Below, piece by piece: positions 42,775 to 51,540 of a DNA stretch of 64,000 nt; within the stretch, counting starts at the first letter, position 1, and every line of letters begins with the position of its first letter. The position numbers and the translations under genes are program-made. The notes beneath the pieces were generated by a model. It saw nothing but the letters and a program-made list of their open reading frames with translations, did no database searches and was not told the DNA's origin. The DNA is from Streptomyces rugosispiralis. GTDB taxonomy: Bacteria > Actinomycetota > Actinomycetes > Streptomycetales > Streptomycetaceae. The stretch lies in the NCBI RefSeq assembly GCF_024505145.1, contig NZ_JANIAA010000023.1, forward strand, positions 1-64,000. Direction: 5' to 3'.

Positions 42775-44591
42775 GGCTGCCGCGTCTCCTGTCGGGTGAC
42801 GGCCCGCTCCAGCGGGCTGGGGAGGGGGAAGTAGGCGTCGAGGAAGGGGCGGACCAGCGCCAGCTGGTCCTCGAGGTCGTGCTCGGAGGAGACCGTGTCG
42901 TTGAGGCAGAACGCCTGGCAGTGGCGGGCCCGCAGCAGTCTGGCCAGCCGGGTGCGGATGGTGGGCTGGGCCAGGTCGAAGTAGTCGTAGCGGAGCTGGG
43001 CGGGGACCGCGCGTCCGGTCAGGAACGCGTAGTAGTGGTGGAGCGAGGACGGTACGGAGATGTCCGACGTCGAGCGCACCCGGCTGGCCATGGTCGCGCG
43101 GACCGGGTCCGGGAACTCCTTCTCGATCTCGGCGAGCACGCTGGTGCGCAGGGCGTGCGGGGTGTGCTTCATCTTCTGGGTGACGGCCGGGCCGAACCGC
43201 TCCTCCAGCAGCGCCCGGTTGTTCTTGCCCGCGGCCGATACGGGCACGTCGCCGGGGCCGACGGGGGTCAGCGGGATCAGCGCGCGGGACGGGAAGAACT
43301 TGGAGATGCCGTTGGCCAGGAAGAAGTCCTGCGGGGTGACCGGCGAGCCGAGGAAGACGTCGTCGTTGAAGTAGAGGAAGTGCTCGGCGAGTCCGTCGAT
43401 GTGGTGCAGCCGGGTCTCGATGGCGTGGGAGTTGAAGGTCGGCAGCACATCGGGGTCGTCGAAGATGTCGTGGTGGTCCACGACGGTGATCCCCGGGTGC
43501 GAGGCGGCCAGCCAGTCGGGCACCTGGCGGTCGGTCACCAGATAGATATGGCGCACCCAGGGGGCGTACAGGTACAGCGAGCGCAGCGAATAGCGCAGCT
43601 CGTCGCGGTTGGCGTAGCGGGCGGCGTTGGCGGCCTGGGCGTGATAGCCCGTGCCCGCGAGGGCCGCCCGCCGCCGCTGCCACTGCGGATCCGAGCCGTC
43701 CACCCAGGTGTAGACGACGTCGATGGGGAAGCGGACCTCGTCCGGCAGCCGGGTCAGGAACTCCGGGCGGGTGCGCACCAGCGGCCCCGGCTGCCAGCCG
43801 ATGGGCGGGGCGAGCCGGGTGAACAGCTGGTCGGGGGCGCGCACCGGCTCGCCCACGAGCGGTACGGACGCGGTGGTGCGGTTGAAGCGCGGCGCGATCA
43901 GCACCCGCTCCTCGCCCTGCCCGCCCGGCTCCCAGAACTCGATGTCGCAGCCGTGCGCCGGGCCGAGGACCAGCCGTCCGCCCGGCCCGGCGTGGAAGCG
44001 GGTGAAGCGGACCACGGGGGCGGCGGCCAGCCGCCGCCAGGCCCGTCGCGTACCGCCGAGCCGGGGCGGGGCCGCCGGGTGGCCGCGCCGCGGGGGCAGT
44101 GAGACGTAACCGGCCTCGTCGGCGCACAGCGCGGCCAGCGCCTTGACCACCTCGGCCCGCTGATCGGCCCGGACGCCCACGGCCGAGCCGACGTTGCCGT
44201 AGCAGCGGACCACGAAGTGGTCGATCCGGGCCCGGTCCAGCGCCTCGCACACCAGCCGCAGATTCTCGGCCCGCGCGAACAGCGGGGTGGGGGAGGGAGT
44301 CAGGGTCGCCACGAGGGCGCCACCCCGGCGGTCGGCGATCACCATCCGGCCGGATCCGGCCAGCAGCCCGGCCCGGCGCATCCGGCGCCGCGCCCGGCGC
44401 AGCCGCAGCGCGCCGGAGGCGGCCGACAGCCCGCCGAGCCCCCGCATGGCCGCCCGCCGCAGCCCGGGGCCGGTCATGGCGACGACCGCGCGGCGCAGTG
44501 GCAGCGGGACCGTACGCCGGTATCCGCGCACCAGCGGCGGCGGATCGGCGAGCCAGGGGCGGGGGGCGGCGGGCGGTGCGGTGAGGGGCAT
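42747..44591 (-). CDS. Stealth-family sugar-phosphotransferase
   Basis: A 614-residue protein with the conserved Stealth regions. CR1 is IDVVYTWVDGSDPQWQRRRA; CR2 includes NRDELRYSLRSLYLYAPWVR, HIYLVTDRQVPDWLA and HFLYFNDDVFLGSPV; CR3 and CR4 fall in TPHALRTSVLAEIEKEFPDP and HHYYAFLTGRAVPAQLRYDY. Relatives transfer hexose-1-phosphate to build phosphate-linked polysaccharides such as capsule or poly(diglycosyl phosphate). This fits the surrounding wall-glycopolymer genes. The N-terminal 240 residues are a family-specific extension. The ATG at 44591 begins MPLTAPPAAPRPW. Confidence 0.88.
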   Translation of the reverse strand: MPLTAPPAAPRPWLADPPPLVRGYRRTVPLPLRRAVVAMTGPGLRRAAMRGLGGLSAASGALRLRRARRRMRRAGLLAGSGRMVIADRRGGALVATLTPSPTPLFARAENLRLVCEALDRARIDHFVVRCYGNVGSAVGVRADQRAEVVKALAALCADEAGYVSLPPRRGHPAAPPRLGGTRRAWRRLAAAPVVRFTRFHAGPGGRLVLGPAHGCDIEFWEPGGQGEERVLIAPRFNRTTASVPLVGEPVRAPDQLFTRLAPPIGWQPGPLVRTRPEFLTRLPDEVRFPIDVVYTWVDGSDPQWQRRRAALAGTGYHAQAANAARYANRDELRYSLRSLYLYAPWVRHIYLVTDRQVPDWLAASHPGITVVDHHDIFDDPDVLPTFNSHAIETRLHHIDGLAEHFLYFNDDVFLGSPVTPQDFFLANGISKFFPSRALIPLTPVGPGDVPVSAAGKNNRALLEERFGPAVTQKMKHTPHALRTSVLAEIEKEFPDPVRATMASRVRSTSDISVPSSLHHYYAFLTGRAVPAQLRYDYFDLAQPTIRTRLARLLRARHCQAFCLNDTVSSEHDLEDQLALVRPFLDAYFPLPSPLERAVTRQETRQPCPSPSLFR

Positions 44592-44687
44592 CGTGCGTCC
44601 TGGGTCGGGGCGTCGGGACGGTGCGCGAAGGGCCGCGCTGGGGTGCGTCGGGACGGGGCGGGGCGGGGGCGCGGGGGCCGGTGGGGG

Positions 44688-47114
44688 CTAGTGGGGGCGG
44701 CTCCGGTGCGGGAGTGAGGCGACGGGTGCGGGTGCGGATGCGGATGCGGGGGCGGGTGAGGCGGCTGGTGGGGTGCACACGACCCCGGCCCGTGGCGCCG
44801 CCGTCGGGGCCTCGACGGGCCGGTCATGGTCGGCCGGAGCGGCGGGGGCGGGCCGGTCATGGTCGGCCGGAGCGACGGGGTCGGGATGGTCATGGCTGGC
44901 CGGAGCGACGGGGGCGGGACGGCGCTCGGCGAGCGGGACGACGGGCGGCAGCAGTTCGGGGCGCTCGCCGAGGAACACCCGGCGCACCACGCGCTCGGCC
45001 GCCCGCCCGTCGTCGTACGGACAGAAGCGGGCCCGGAACGTGGCGCGCAGCGCGGCCGAGCGCGGACCGCACCAGGCGCCCGTGGTGAAGAGGGCGATCA
45101 GCTCGTCCTCGGTGCGGGAGACCGGGCCGGGCGGGGCGGCGGTGATGTCGAAGTACGTGCCGCGGGCGGCGCGATAGGCGTCCCAGTCGTCGGCGTGGAT
45201 GACGATGGGGCGGTCGAGGTTGGCGTAGTCGAACATGATGGACGAGTAGTCCGTCAGCAGCGCGTCCGCCGCCAGGCACAGCTCCTCCACCCGGCCGTGC
45301 CCCGAGACGTCGAGCACCCGGCCGCCGGCGCTCCCCACGGCCCCGTCCGGAGCGTGGAAGTAGTGCGGCCTGACCAGCAGCGTGAACCCGGGCCCCAGCG
45401 CGCGGGCCATCCGCTCCGGGTCCAGCCGCGGCACGGGGCGGCGCTGGTAGTCGCGGTGGGTCGGCGCGTACAGCACGGCCACGGTGCCCGCGGGGATGCC
45501 GAGCCGGGCGCGCAGCCGGGCCACGTCGTCCTCGGTGGCGTGCTGGAAGACGTCGTCGCGCGGGGAGCCGTAGGGGAGCGTGGTGTAGCCGGAGGGGTAG
45601 ACCCGCTCCCAGGTCAGGGTGGTGTGGCGGTTCGCGGAGAGGCTGTAGTCCCAGCGGTCCACCCGCTCCAGCAGCTTGCCGAAGTCCATGCCGCGGGCGG
45701 CGGCCGGCCGGTCCCGCAGATCCAGGCCCATGTGCTTGAGCGGGGTGCCGTGGTGGGTCTGGAGATGGATCTGCCCGGCTCGTTTCCGCATCCCCGGCGT
45801 GAAGTTGACGTTGTTGACCAGGAAGCGGGCACGGGCCAGCGCCGTCCAGTACGCGGCCGAGCCGGGGTGCAGCCGGCGCACCCCGGGCGGCAGCGAGTGG
45901 GCGTACGCGGGGGTGGTGATCCAGGCGGTACGCACCCCCGGCACCAGCTCGCGCACCTTGGCCTCGATGGCGGCCGGGTGACAGGCGTAGCCCTTGTGCC
46001 AGTACGCGGCGAAGACGGCGAGCCGGGGATCGACGGGGCGGCACAGCTGGACCCGGTAGTGCACCCACAACGCGGCGGCACGCGCCTGCCCGTACGCGAC
46101 GCGGGCCCACTTGTCGACGCTCCGCCGCGCCCGATCGCCGCCCCGCAGCAGCTGATACACGCGGCCGGCACCCAACCGCAGCAGCAGATACCGCCACCGG
46201 GCGCGTCCGGGCGGGGCGGCCGCGCCGTACGGCCGGTAGCGGCGGTGGTGCGCGCCCGCCCGGCGGAAGAACTCGGTCCGGGCCCGCACCGGCAGCCGGT
46301 CCGGCGCGGCGGCGATCACGCCGAGGTGATCGACCATCCGGCGGAACAGCGCGGGGCGCCAGTGGGCCAGCTCGGGCCGGGCGTCGAGAAACCGGAACAC
46401 CCGGTCGTACTGGTCGAACACATCGAGGTGGCGCCGGCTGGTCGTGCGCAGGATCCCGCCGCGCCGCCGCTGCCGGTAGTGGACGCACACCCGGTCAAGG
46501 ACGGCGATGGACTCCGCGCTGAGCAGCACCGGAAAGGTCCAGGGCGTGTCCTCGTAGAACCCCGGCGGAAAGGCGAAGCCCTCCGCGCGGACGAAGTCCC
46601 TGCGGTACGCCTTGTTCCAGGCGACCATCAGCAGCCGCAGCAGCTCCGGCCGCTGATCGAGCCGGAACACCTGCCGGACGTATCCGGGATCCCCCTCCCG
46701 GAGCGCCTCGGCCCGGACGTTCCGCACGACGTCACCCGTCCAGTCCACCCGCGCGTAGTCGAAGACCAGCACCTGCGGCTCACCGGTCCGCGCCAGCCGG
46801 TCGGCGATGGCGCGCAGCGAGCCGGGGGCGAGGGTGTCATCCCCGTCGAGGAAGAGCAGATAGTCCCCGGTGGCCCGCCGAATCCCAGCGTTCCGCGCCC
46901 GCCCGAGCCCCGCGTTCTCCGCCAGATGCACGGCCCGCACCCGCGGGTCCCGCGCGGCGGCCTCATCGATGATCGCGCCACAGGCGTCCGGCGAGTGGTC
47001 ATCGACCGCGATCAGCTCCAGGTCCGTGAAGTCCTGTTCCAGCACGGACCGCAGACAGTCACTCAGATACGGCTGGACCTCGTATGCGGGCACGATGACG
47101 CTGAACCGGGGCAT
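44688..47114 (-). CDS. Bifunctional GT2 glycosyltransferase / CDP-glycerol-type phosphotransferase
   Basis: An 808-residue fusion paralogous to the gene at 24958-27267. The GT2 domain has FSVIVPAYEVQPYLSDCLRS, LIAVDDHSPDACG and LLFLDGDDTLAPG. The phosphotransferase domain has LQTHHGTPLKHMGLDLRDRP, LPYGSPRDDVFQ, VLYAPTHRDYQRRP and LLTDYSSIMFDYANLDRPIV. The C-terminal tail of about 70 residues is repeat-encoded (near 44800-44900: HDHPDPVAPADHDRPAPAAP-type units). The ATG at 47114 is the family-like start; ATGs further upstream are in frame. Likely co-transcribed with the Stealth and FkbM genes. Confidence 0.88.
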   Translation of the reverse strand: MPRFSVIVPAYEVQPYLSDCLRSVLEQDFTDLELIAVDDHSPDACGAIIDEAAARDPRVRAVHLAENAGLGRARNAGIRRATGDYLLFLDGDDTLAPGSLRAIADRLARTGEPQVLVFDYARVDWTGDVVRNVRAEALREGDPGYVRQVFRLDQRPELLRLLMVAWNKAYRRDFVRAEGFAFPPGFYEDTPWTFPVLLSAESIAVLDRVCVHYRQRRRGGILRTTSRRHLDVFDQYDRVFRFLDARPELAHWRPALFRRMVDHLGVIAAAPDRLPVRARTEFFRRAGAHHRRYRPYGAAAPPGRARWRYLLLRLGAGRVYQLLRGGDRARRSVDKWARVAYGQARAAALWVHYRVQLCRPVDPRLAVFAAYWHKGYACHPAAIEAKVRELVPGVRTAWITTPAYAHSLPPGVRRLHPGSAAYWTALARARFLVNNVNFTPGMRKRAGQIHLQTHHGTPLKHMGLDLRDRPAAARGMDFGKLLERVDRWDYSLSANRHTTLTWERVYPSGYTTLPYGSPRDDVFQHATEDDVARLRARLGIPAGTVAVLYAPTHRDYQRRPVPRLDPERMARALGPGFTLLVRPHYFHAPDGAVGSAGGRVLDVSGHGRVEELCLAADALLTDYSSIMFDYANLDRPIVIHADDWDAYRAARGTYFDITAAPPGPVSRTEDELIALFTTGAWCGPRSAALRATFRARFCPYDDGRAAERVVRRVFLGERPELLPPVVPLAERRPAPVAPASHDHPDPVAPADHDRPAPAAPADHDRPVEAPTAAPRAGVVCTPPAASPAPASASAPAPVASLPHRSRPH

Positions 47115-47268
47115 GGCGGATCCCATCGGTCGAAGCGGCACGGATGGTTCCTCACACCATCATCTGAACGCCCACCGAATAGGGCGACGCCATGGCGAGG
47201 CGCCCCGCAAAGCCCCCCGTTCGGCCCAGCCCGCAACGGCACTTTTCGGAAGGTGAACGGCGCCGCCG

Positions 47269-48022
47269 TCACACTGTGGCAGGGGCACGCCACAGGTCGA
47301 TGGGGACGGGGCGCACCGCCCGGCCCTCGTCGTCCAGAATCCAGCCCATCCGTTTGAAGTTCGCCAGCGTGAGCGACCGGTCGACCATTGTGATCTCCGG
47401 GAACCGCTCGACCAGGTACTCCTCCAGCCGCCGGCTGTCCGGCACCGACCGTACCCAGCCGTTGACCACCAAGTTGTGCGCCGAGGAGATCGAGGCGCAC
47501 ATCCGCACCGCCGACACCCCGGACAACGCGGAGCCCACTCTCGCCAACGCGGCCGAAGGAACGTTCATCCGGTAGGTGACGAACACGGGGTAGTTGGACC
47601 GTGAGTGCGCGATCTCGCACCGTGGCACCAGCACGCCGGTGCGGAGCAGCCGCGAGGTGCGCCGCCGCGCGGTGGACTCGCTCATCCCCGTACGCTGTGC
47701 CAGTTCCTGGTAGCCGAGCCGTCCGTCGTGGCCGAGCGCCGGCATCAGCGGGATGTCCTCGGGCGCGGGGGTGGGGTCGGGCTCCTGGACCGCCGGGTCG
47801 TCGCGGCCATCGAGCATGACCTGCCGCTGGTCGCGGTCCAGCGCCCGCAAGTCCCAGCGGGACCCCTCGGTGAGCAGCTCGGTGACGATCTGACTGCGGG
47901 TGGCCAGCACCCCGTCCAGGCGGCCGATCACGTCGGTGAGGAGCCGCCGCCGTACGCGGTCACCCAGGCCGGCCGGGCCTCCGCGAGCCGCTCCCAGCGC
48001 CGCGCGGCGGTGACTGGGCTGA
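47269..48022 (-). pseudogene. Decayed Lrp/AsnC-family regulator
   Basis: The intact downstream part (GTG at 47931, 220 codons) has RLDGVLATRSQIVTELLTEG, an HTH (LGYQELAQRTGMSESTARRR) and a RAM-like domain. This is the second half of a double-length streptomycete Lrp. Upstream on the same strand another frame reads LSPVTAARRWERLAEARPAW then VTAYGGG, which matches the end of the first HTH. The expected ligand-domain segment of about 50-60 residues between these parts is missing, and the frames do not join. An internal deletion with frameshift is the simplest reading; the 220-codon part could still be translated. Confidence 0.6.
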
Positions 48023-48134
48023 GCCTGCTACGCCCACGTAGCCACATTCGTCCCGAACGCTCCTGTCGAGGGCCTGTGGGGCCCGGCCGTCGAGGTCCCC
48101 ACAGGCGCTTCGCTCCTCGACCGGATCGTGGCCA

Positions 48135-48401
48135 TCACTGGTCGGCGCCCGTGGCGTCGGTCTCACGGCAGCACTTCGAGGCGCGATGAGATCGCTCAAT
48201 CTCCGCGGGTGACAGAAGACCCTGAGCGCGTGGCGGTGCCCCAGCCCAACGCCCCGCCGCCTCGGCAGCCCGCAGTCCGTCGTACGTCAGCTCGCGCTGG
48301 AGGTCGCGCTGGAGTTCGCCGGCGGCCGCGAGGGTCCGCACCATGAACTTCACCGTGGACAGCAGCTCTCCGGTACGCGGGCGGCGGGCGGTGAGGTCCA
48401 T
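48135..48401 (-). pseudogene. Serine recombinase/resolvase fragment
   Basis: The 88-codon frame starts MDLTARRPRTGELLSTVKFM and continues VRTLAAAGELQRDLQRELTY, DGLRAAEAAGR. This parallels the end of resolvase catalytic domains (TPMGRLVFHLFAALAEFERD, LIRERTRDGLAAARARGR). The catalytic N-terminus is absent and the sequence diverges after the GR motif where a DNA-binding domain should follow. It lies beside the decayed Lrp gene and abuts the SDR gene, suggesting a mobile-element remnant. Confidence 0.6.
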
Positions 48402-48461
48402 CGCGTCGTGGACGGCTCCGAAAAGCGCCGGGAGGCCAAACGCGGCCCGGGTGACTCGCCG

Positions 48462-49058
48462 CTACAGCGCGTAGACCTGGCCGGTCTGGGCGCCCTCGAC
48501 GGAGCGGACGTAGACCTGGGCGACGTCGGCGAGATCAACCGATCCCATGCCGGGGAAGTAGTCCCCGTAGGTGGAGAGGCTCTCGGTGACGACGGTGGGG
48601 CTGACCGCGTTGATGCGCTGCGGGGCGATCTCGATGGCGGCGGCGCGCACGAACGCCTCCACCGCGCCGTTGGCCATGGAGGCGGCGGCGCCCGTGGGGA
48701 TCGGCTCGCGTGCCAGTACGCCCGTGATCAGAGTGAAGGAGCCCCGCTCGGTGATGCGGGGTAGGCCCTGCCGGACCAGGTCGATCTGGCTGAGCGCCTT
48801 GCCTTGGAAGGCGGCCAGATAGTCCTCGGGTGTCATCTCCGTGACCGGCTTGAACGGCACGTCGCCAGCAGCGCTGACCACCGCGTCCACACGGCCGGCG
48901 CACTCGTACATCGCGGCGATCTGGGCGGGGTCAGTGACGTCGTACCGCAGGTCGCCGCCGGTGCGCCCGACAGCCAGGACCTCATGGCCTCGGGCGGACA
49001 GTTCCTTGTGCACGGCCGTGCCGAGCGTGCCAGTGGCACCGATGAGCAGAATCTTCAT
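48462..49058 (-). CDS. Short-chain dehydrogenase/reductase
   Basis: A 198-residue short SDR. The Rossmann motif is MKILLIGATGTLGTAVHKEL (GATGTLG), followed by DLRYDVTDPAQIAAMYECAG, VDAVVSAAGDVPF and LITGVLAREP. The active-site Tyr-x3-Lys is not evident (GAAASMANGAVEAFVRAA occupies that place), as in a known subgroup of compact actinobacterial SDRs. The substrate is unknown. It is divergent from a LysR-type gene with 70 bp between the starts, a layout that usually means the LysR protein controls it. Confidence 0.88.
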   Translation of the reverse strand: MKILLIGATGTLGTAVHKELSARGHEVLAVGRTGGDLRYDVTDPAQIAAMYECAGRVDAVVSAAGDVPFKPVTEMTPEDYLAAFQGKALSQIDLVRQGLPRITERGSFTLITGVLAREPIPTGAAASMANGAVEAFVRAAAIEIAPQRINAVSPTVVTESLSTYGDYFPGMGSVDLADVAQVYVRSVEGAQTGQVYAL

Positions 49059-49128
49059 GTCAGCGACGCTAGGCCCGGCCCACCGGCGCAGGGAAATGCC
49101 GTTTGCGAAGCGCTTATGCTTGGCGGTT
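49059..49128. promoter_or_regulatory. SDR-LysR divergent promoter
   Basis: A 70-bp gap. tttgcgaagcgcttatgc near 49102-49119 contains a short T-N11-A-like dyad suitable for LysR binding. Both starts fall within 50 bp of it. Confidence 0.4.
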
Positions 49129-49995
49129 ATGAATGTCGAGCTGCGGCATCTGCGAGCACTGGCCGCGATCGGCGACGAGGGCACCATCACCGGCGCCGCC
49201 GCCGCTCTGCACATCAGCCAGCCCGCCCTGTCCCGGACCCTGGAGCAACTGGAGAACCGGCTCGGCACGCGCCTGGTGGAGCGCACCACCCGCCGCCTCT
49301 CCCTCACCGACGCCGGTCGCCTGCTGCACGAGCGCGCTCACCTGATCCTCAAGCAACTGGACGATGCGCTGTCGGAGGCCCAGGCGGGGCCGCGGCCGCT
49401 GCGGATCGGCTTCGCCTGGGCGGCTCTCGGCGACCGTACCGTGCCGTTGCTGCGGGCCTGGCGTGACCAGCACCCCGACGTCCCGGTGCGGGTACACCGC
49501 CGGGACGATCCCGAAGCGGCGCTCCGCCGGGGCGAGATCGACGCCGTCTTCCTGCGCACTCCGCTCACTACCGATGCCGAGCTGATGACCGAGGAGCTCT
49601 ACCGGGAGCGCCGTCTGGCCGCCGTGTCGGACAGCGATCCGCTGGTCGGCCGTTCCGTCGTGCGTCTGGCCGACCTTGCCGACCGGTTGGTCGTGCTCTG
49701 CGCCACTGCCGCCAGCACGGCCGACCTCTGGCCCCGCGGGCAGCGGCCCGCCACCATCGAGGTGGCGAACGTCGACGAGTGGCTCACCACGATCGCCACC
49801 GGGGAAGCGGTCGGCGTCACCACGGAGGCCACCGAGCACAGCCACCCGCATCCCGGTGTCCGCTACCTGCCCCTCGCGGACTCCGCCCCCGTGGCGGTGC
49901 GCCTGCTCTGGCCGCGCACCCCTACGCATCCCGCCACCCGCGCCTTCCTCGAGTATGTGCGGCGCATGATCGGCGGTGCCGAACCCAGGCTGTAA
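49129..49995 (+). CDS. LysR-family transcriptional regulator
   Basis: A 288-residue LTTR. The N-terminal winged helix has MNVELRHLRALAAIGDEGTI, TGAAAALHISQPALSRTLEQ and LENRLGTRLVERTTRRLSLT. The periplasmic-binding-like effector domain runs from about residue 90 (PLRIGFAWAALGDRTVPLLR) to the end. The ATG at 49129 is the conserved start. It probably regulates the divergent SDR gene and itself. Confidence 0.93.
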   Translation: MNVELRHLRALAAIGDEGTITGAAAALHISQPALSRTLEQLENRLGTRLVERTTRRLSLTDAGRLLHERAHLILKQLDDALSEAQAGPRPLRIGFAWAALGDRTVPLLRAWRDQHPDVPVRVHRRDDPEAALRRGEIDAVFLRTPLTTDAELMTEELYRERRLAAVSDSDPLVGRSVVRLADLADRLVVLCATAASTADLWPRGQRPATIEVANVDEWLTTIATGEAVGVTTEATEHSHPHPGVRYLPLADSAPVAVRLLWPRTPTHPATRAFLEYVRRMIGGAEPRL

Positions 49996-50164
49996 CGAGC
50001 GGCGTCCGTCGCGTCTCTCGCCGCCGGATTCACTCGTTCAAGCCCAACGAGCCACCGGCTCCACAGCAACGGGCCAGGTCAGGGGCTACTCCGTTGTTCT
50101 TTCGGCGAGTGCTGCTGGGGCCCCTGCCACTGCAAAGCCGAGGCGATTGGCCTCACCGCTGGGT

Positions 50165-50192
50165 GGTCGCAGCCGTCGCGGGTCCGCCAGGG
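50165..50192. repeat. Copy of part of the HTH gene at 51645-51672
   Basis: Bases 50165-50192 match 51645-51672 at about 27 of 28 positions in the same orientation. The second copy encodes the zinc-finger-like CDGC region of the HTH protein on the minus strand, whereas here it is noncoding and sits against the 5' end of the membrane-protein gene. Confidence 0.7.
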
Positions 50193-50226
50193 AGGACATG
50201 ACTGTCCTGGCGTTGACTATTCCGCT

Positions 50227-50682
50227 TTGGCCCGCGCATCGGAGCAGCAATCCCGCTGGGTCGGCGTCGTGTTCGGCGTCGCGATCTTCGCCGAGCTGGC
50301 GGCGCGCGACTTCTTCGGTGACGGCGTGCGTTCCGGGATCTCCCTGGCGGTCACCGCGCTGATCGTGGCGTACGCGGTGATGCTGCGAACCCCTCGCGGC
50401 GGAGCCCTCCTGGGTCGGCCCACCCGCGTACGCAGGAGCGAGATCTCCCCGCGGTTCGCACGGGTGGCCCAGATGACGATCGTCGCCGTCGTGCTGCTCG
50501 GCCTCGTCGGCGCGCCCTTCCTGCCGGACCACCTGTTCCCGTACGCGGGGACGGTGGCGGGCGCCGTGCTCGGCGCCACCCTCATCCTCTTCGGCCGCAG
50601 TCTTCAGCGGGGCCTGAACTCCCTGGCGATGCGCGGCGACCGTAAGGACGGCATGAACGGTCTCGCCCATGGATCCCGCTGA
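50227..50682 (+). CDS. Small integral membrane protein, possibly 5'-frameshifted
   Basis: A 151-residue protein with four predicted TM segments: WVGVVFGVAIFAELAARDFF, GISLAVTALIVAYAVML, MTIVAVVLLGLVGAPF and YAGTVAGAVLGATLILFG. The only start in frame is a TTG at 50227 without an RBS. An ATG at 50198 preceded by ggagg is one base out of frame; a single added base near 50206 would give MTVPGVDYSALARASEQQ. The gene may carry a 5' frameshift, or the TTG may be real. Its 3' end overlaps the next gene by 14 nt, so it forms a pair with a regulator. Confidence 0.65.
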   Translation: MARASEQQSRWVGVVFGVAIFAELAARDFFGDGVRSGISLAVTALIVAYAVMLRTPRGGALLGRPTRVRRSEISPRFARVAQMTIVAVVLLGLVGAPFLPDHLFPYAGTVAGAVLGATLILFGRSLQRGLNSLAMRGDRKDGMNGLAHGSR

Positions 50683-50986
50683 CTTCGACACCGCCCTGCT
50701 CGACCCGACGCGGCTGTCGATCGTGTCGCTGCTGGTGGGCGTGGAATGGGCCGAGTTCGGATGGGTGCGCGAGTCGGTGGGAATGTCGCCCTCCGCACTC
50801 TCCAAGCAGGTCAGCACGCTCGAGACCCGGGGCTATGTCGAGGTGAAGAAGGGCTACGTGGGCAAACGCCCCCGAACGTGGCTCGCCCTCACCCCGACCG
50901 GACGCGCCGCCCTCGAAAGACACGTGGCGGCACTGCACCGCGTCGTCGAGGAGTCCCAGCGGGCGGCGGAGCGGCGCGACACCTGA
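50669..50986 (+). CDS. Winged-helix transcriptional regulator, MarR/ArsR-like
   Basis: A 105-residue regulator of the compact winged-helix type (HTH_34-like): LLDPTRLSIVSLLVGVEWAE, GMSPSALSKQVSTLETRGYV, EVKKGYVGKRPRTWLALTPT and a C-terminal dimerisation helix. It overlaps the membrane-protein gene by 14 nt. Pairs of a small membrane protein and this regulator type are common in streptomycetes, and autoregulation is likely. The effector is unknown. Confidence 0.85.
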   Translation: MDPADFDTALLDPTRLSIVSLLVGVEWAEFGWVRESVGMSPSALSKQVSTLETRGYVEVKKGYVGKRPRTWLALTPTGRAALERHVAALHRVVEESQRAAERRDT

Positions 50987-51005
50987 ACGGAAGTCCGCCC
51001 AGCTC

Positions 51006-51528
51006 CTACGCGCCCGCCCCTCGGTGAACCGCCCAGGCCCGAGCGGCCCCGGCCATGTCGTCGAGCCAGGAGACATCAGGGAACCGGCGGGCCCGCGACT
51101 GGTACATGCGCAAGGTGGCGGCGGCGAACGCGTCGATCGCGGCAGGGTCCGCATTCCCCCATGCCTGACAGCGACCGGCGCAGGACTCGGCCCCCTGGGC
51201 CGCCTGCCCGGCCGCGATGAGCTGGATGGCGAGGCAGGCCACGTCGATGAACGCGGCCCCTCTCGTCGGCCACGCCCAATCCACGGCCCAGGTGCCGTTC
51301 CGGCCGATGATCAGGTTGCTCGGGTTGATGTTCGTGTGCAGCAGCCCGTCGCCTCGGAACAGATCCGCCTCCGCCTTGTCACGCGCGAACCGGTCCCAGC
51401 GCGTCTCGGGCCAGTCCCACGCGACCTCGGGCAGATCGAGCGCGCTGATCCGGTTCCACGTCGGTCACGGGACCCGTGTAGGGCTGGAGAAATCTCCAGA
51501 ACTCCGCCGGGGGAAGGCTGTTGCTCAT
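51006..51528 (-). pseudogene. Phosphotransferase (APH-like) gene with internal deletion
   Basis: A start-like piece at 51528 reads MSNSLPPAEFWRFLQPYTGP then VTDVEP. After a frameshift the frame continues NRISALDLPEVAWDWPETRW, ADLFRGDGLLHTNINPSNLI, GTWAVDWAWPTRGAAFIDVA and MYQSRARRFPDVSWLDDM. The HTNINPSN and VDW motifs correspond to the Brenner-type catalytic loop and Mg-binding region of aminoglycoside-phosphotransferase-like kinases. About 100 residues of the N-lobe, including the ATP-binding Lys, are missing and a TGA interrupts the frame at the junction. It is therefore inactive. The original substrate is unknown. Confidence 0.75.
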
Positions 51529-51540
51529 TGAGACCTTCGC

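Noticed and set aside
42775..44778. N-terminal extension of the FkbM frame across the Stealth gene
   Set aside because: The Stealth motifs are in another frame; the FkbM homology starts at the ATG at 42774.
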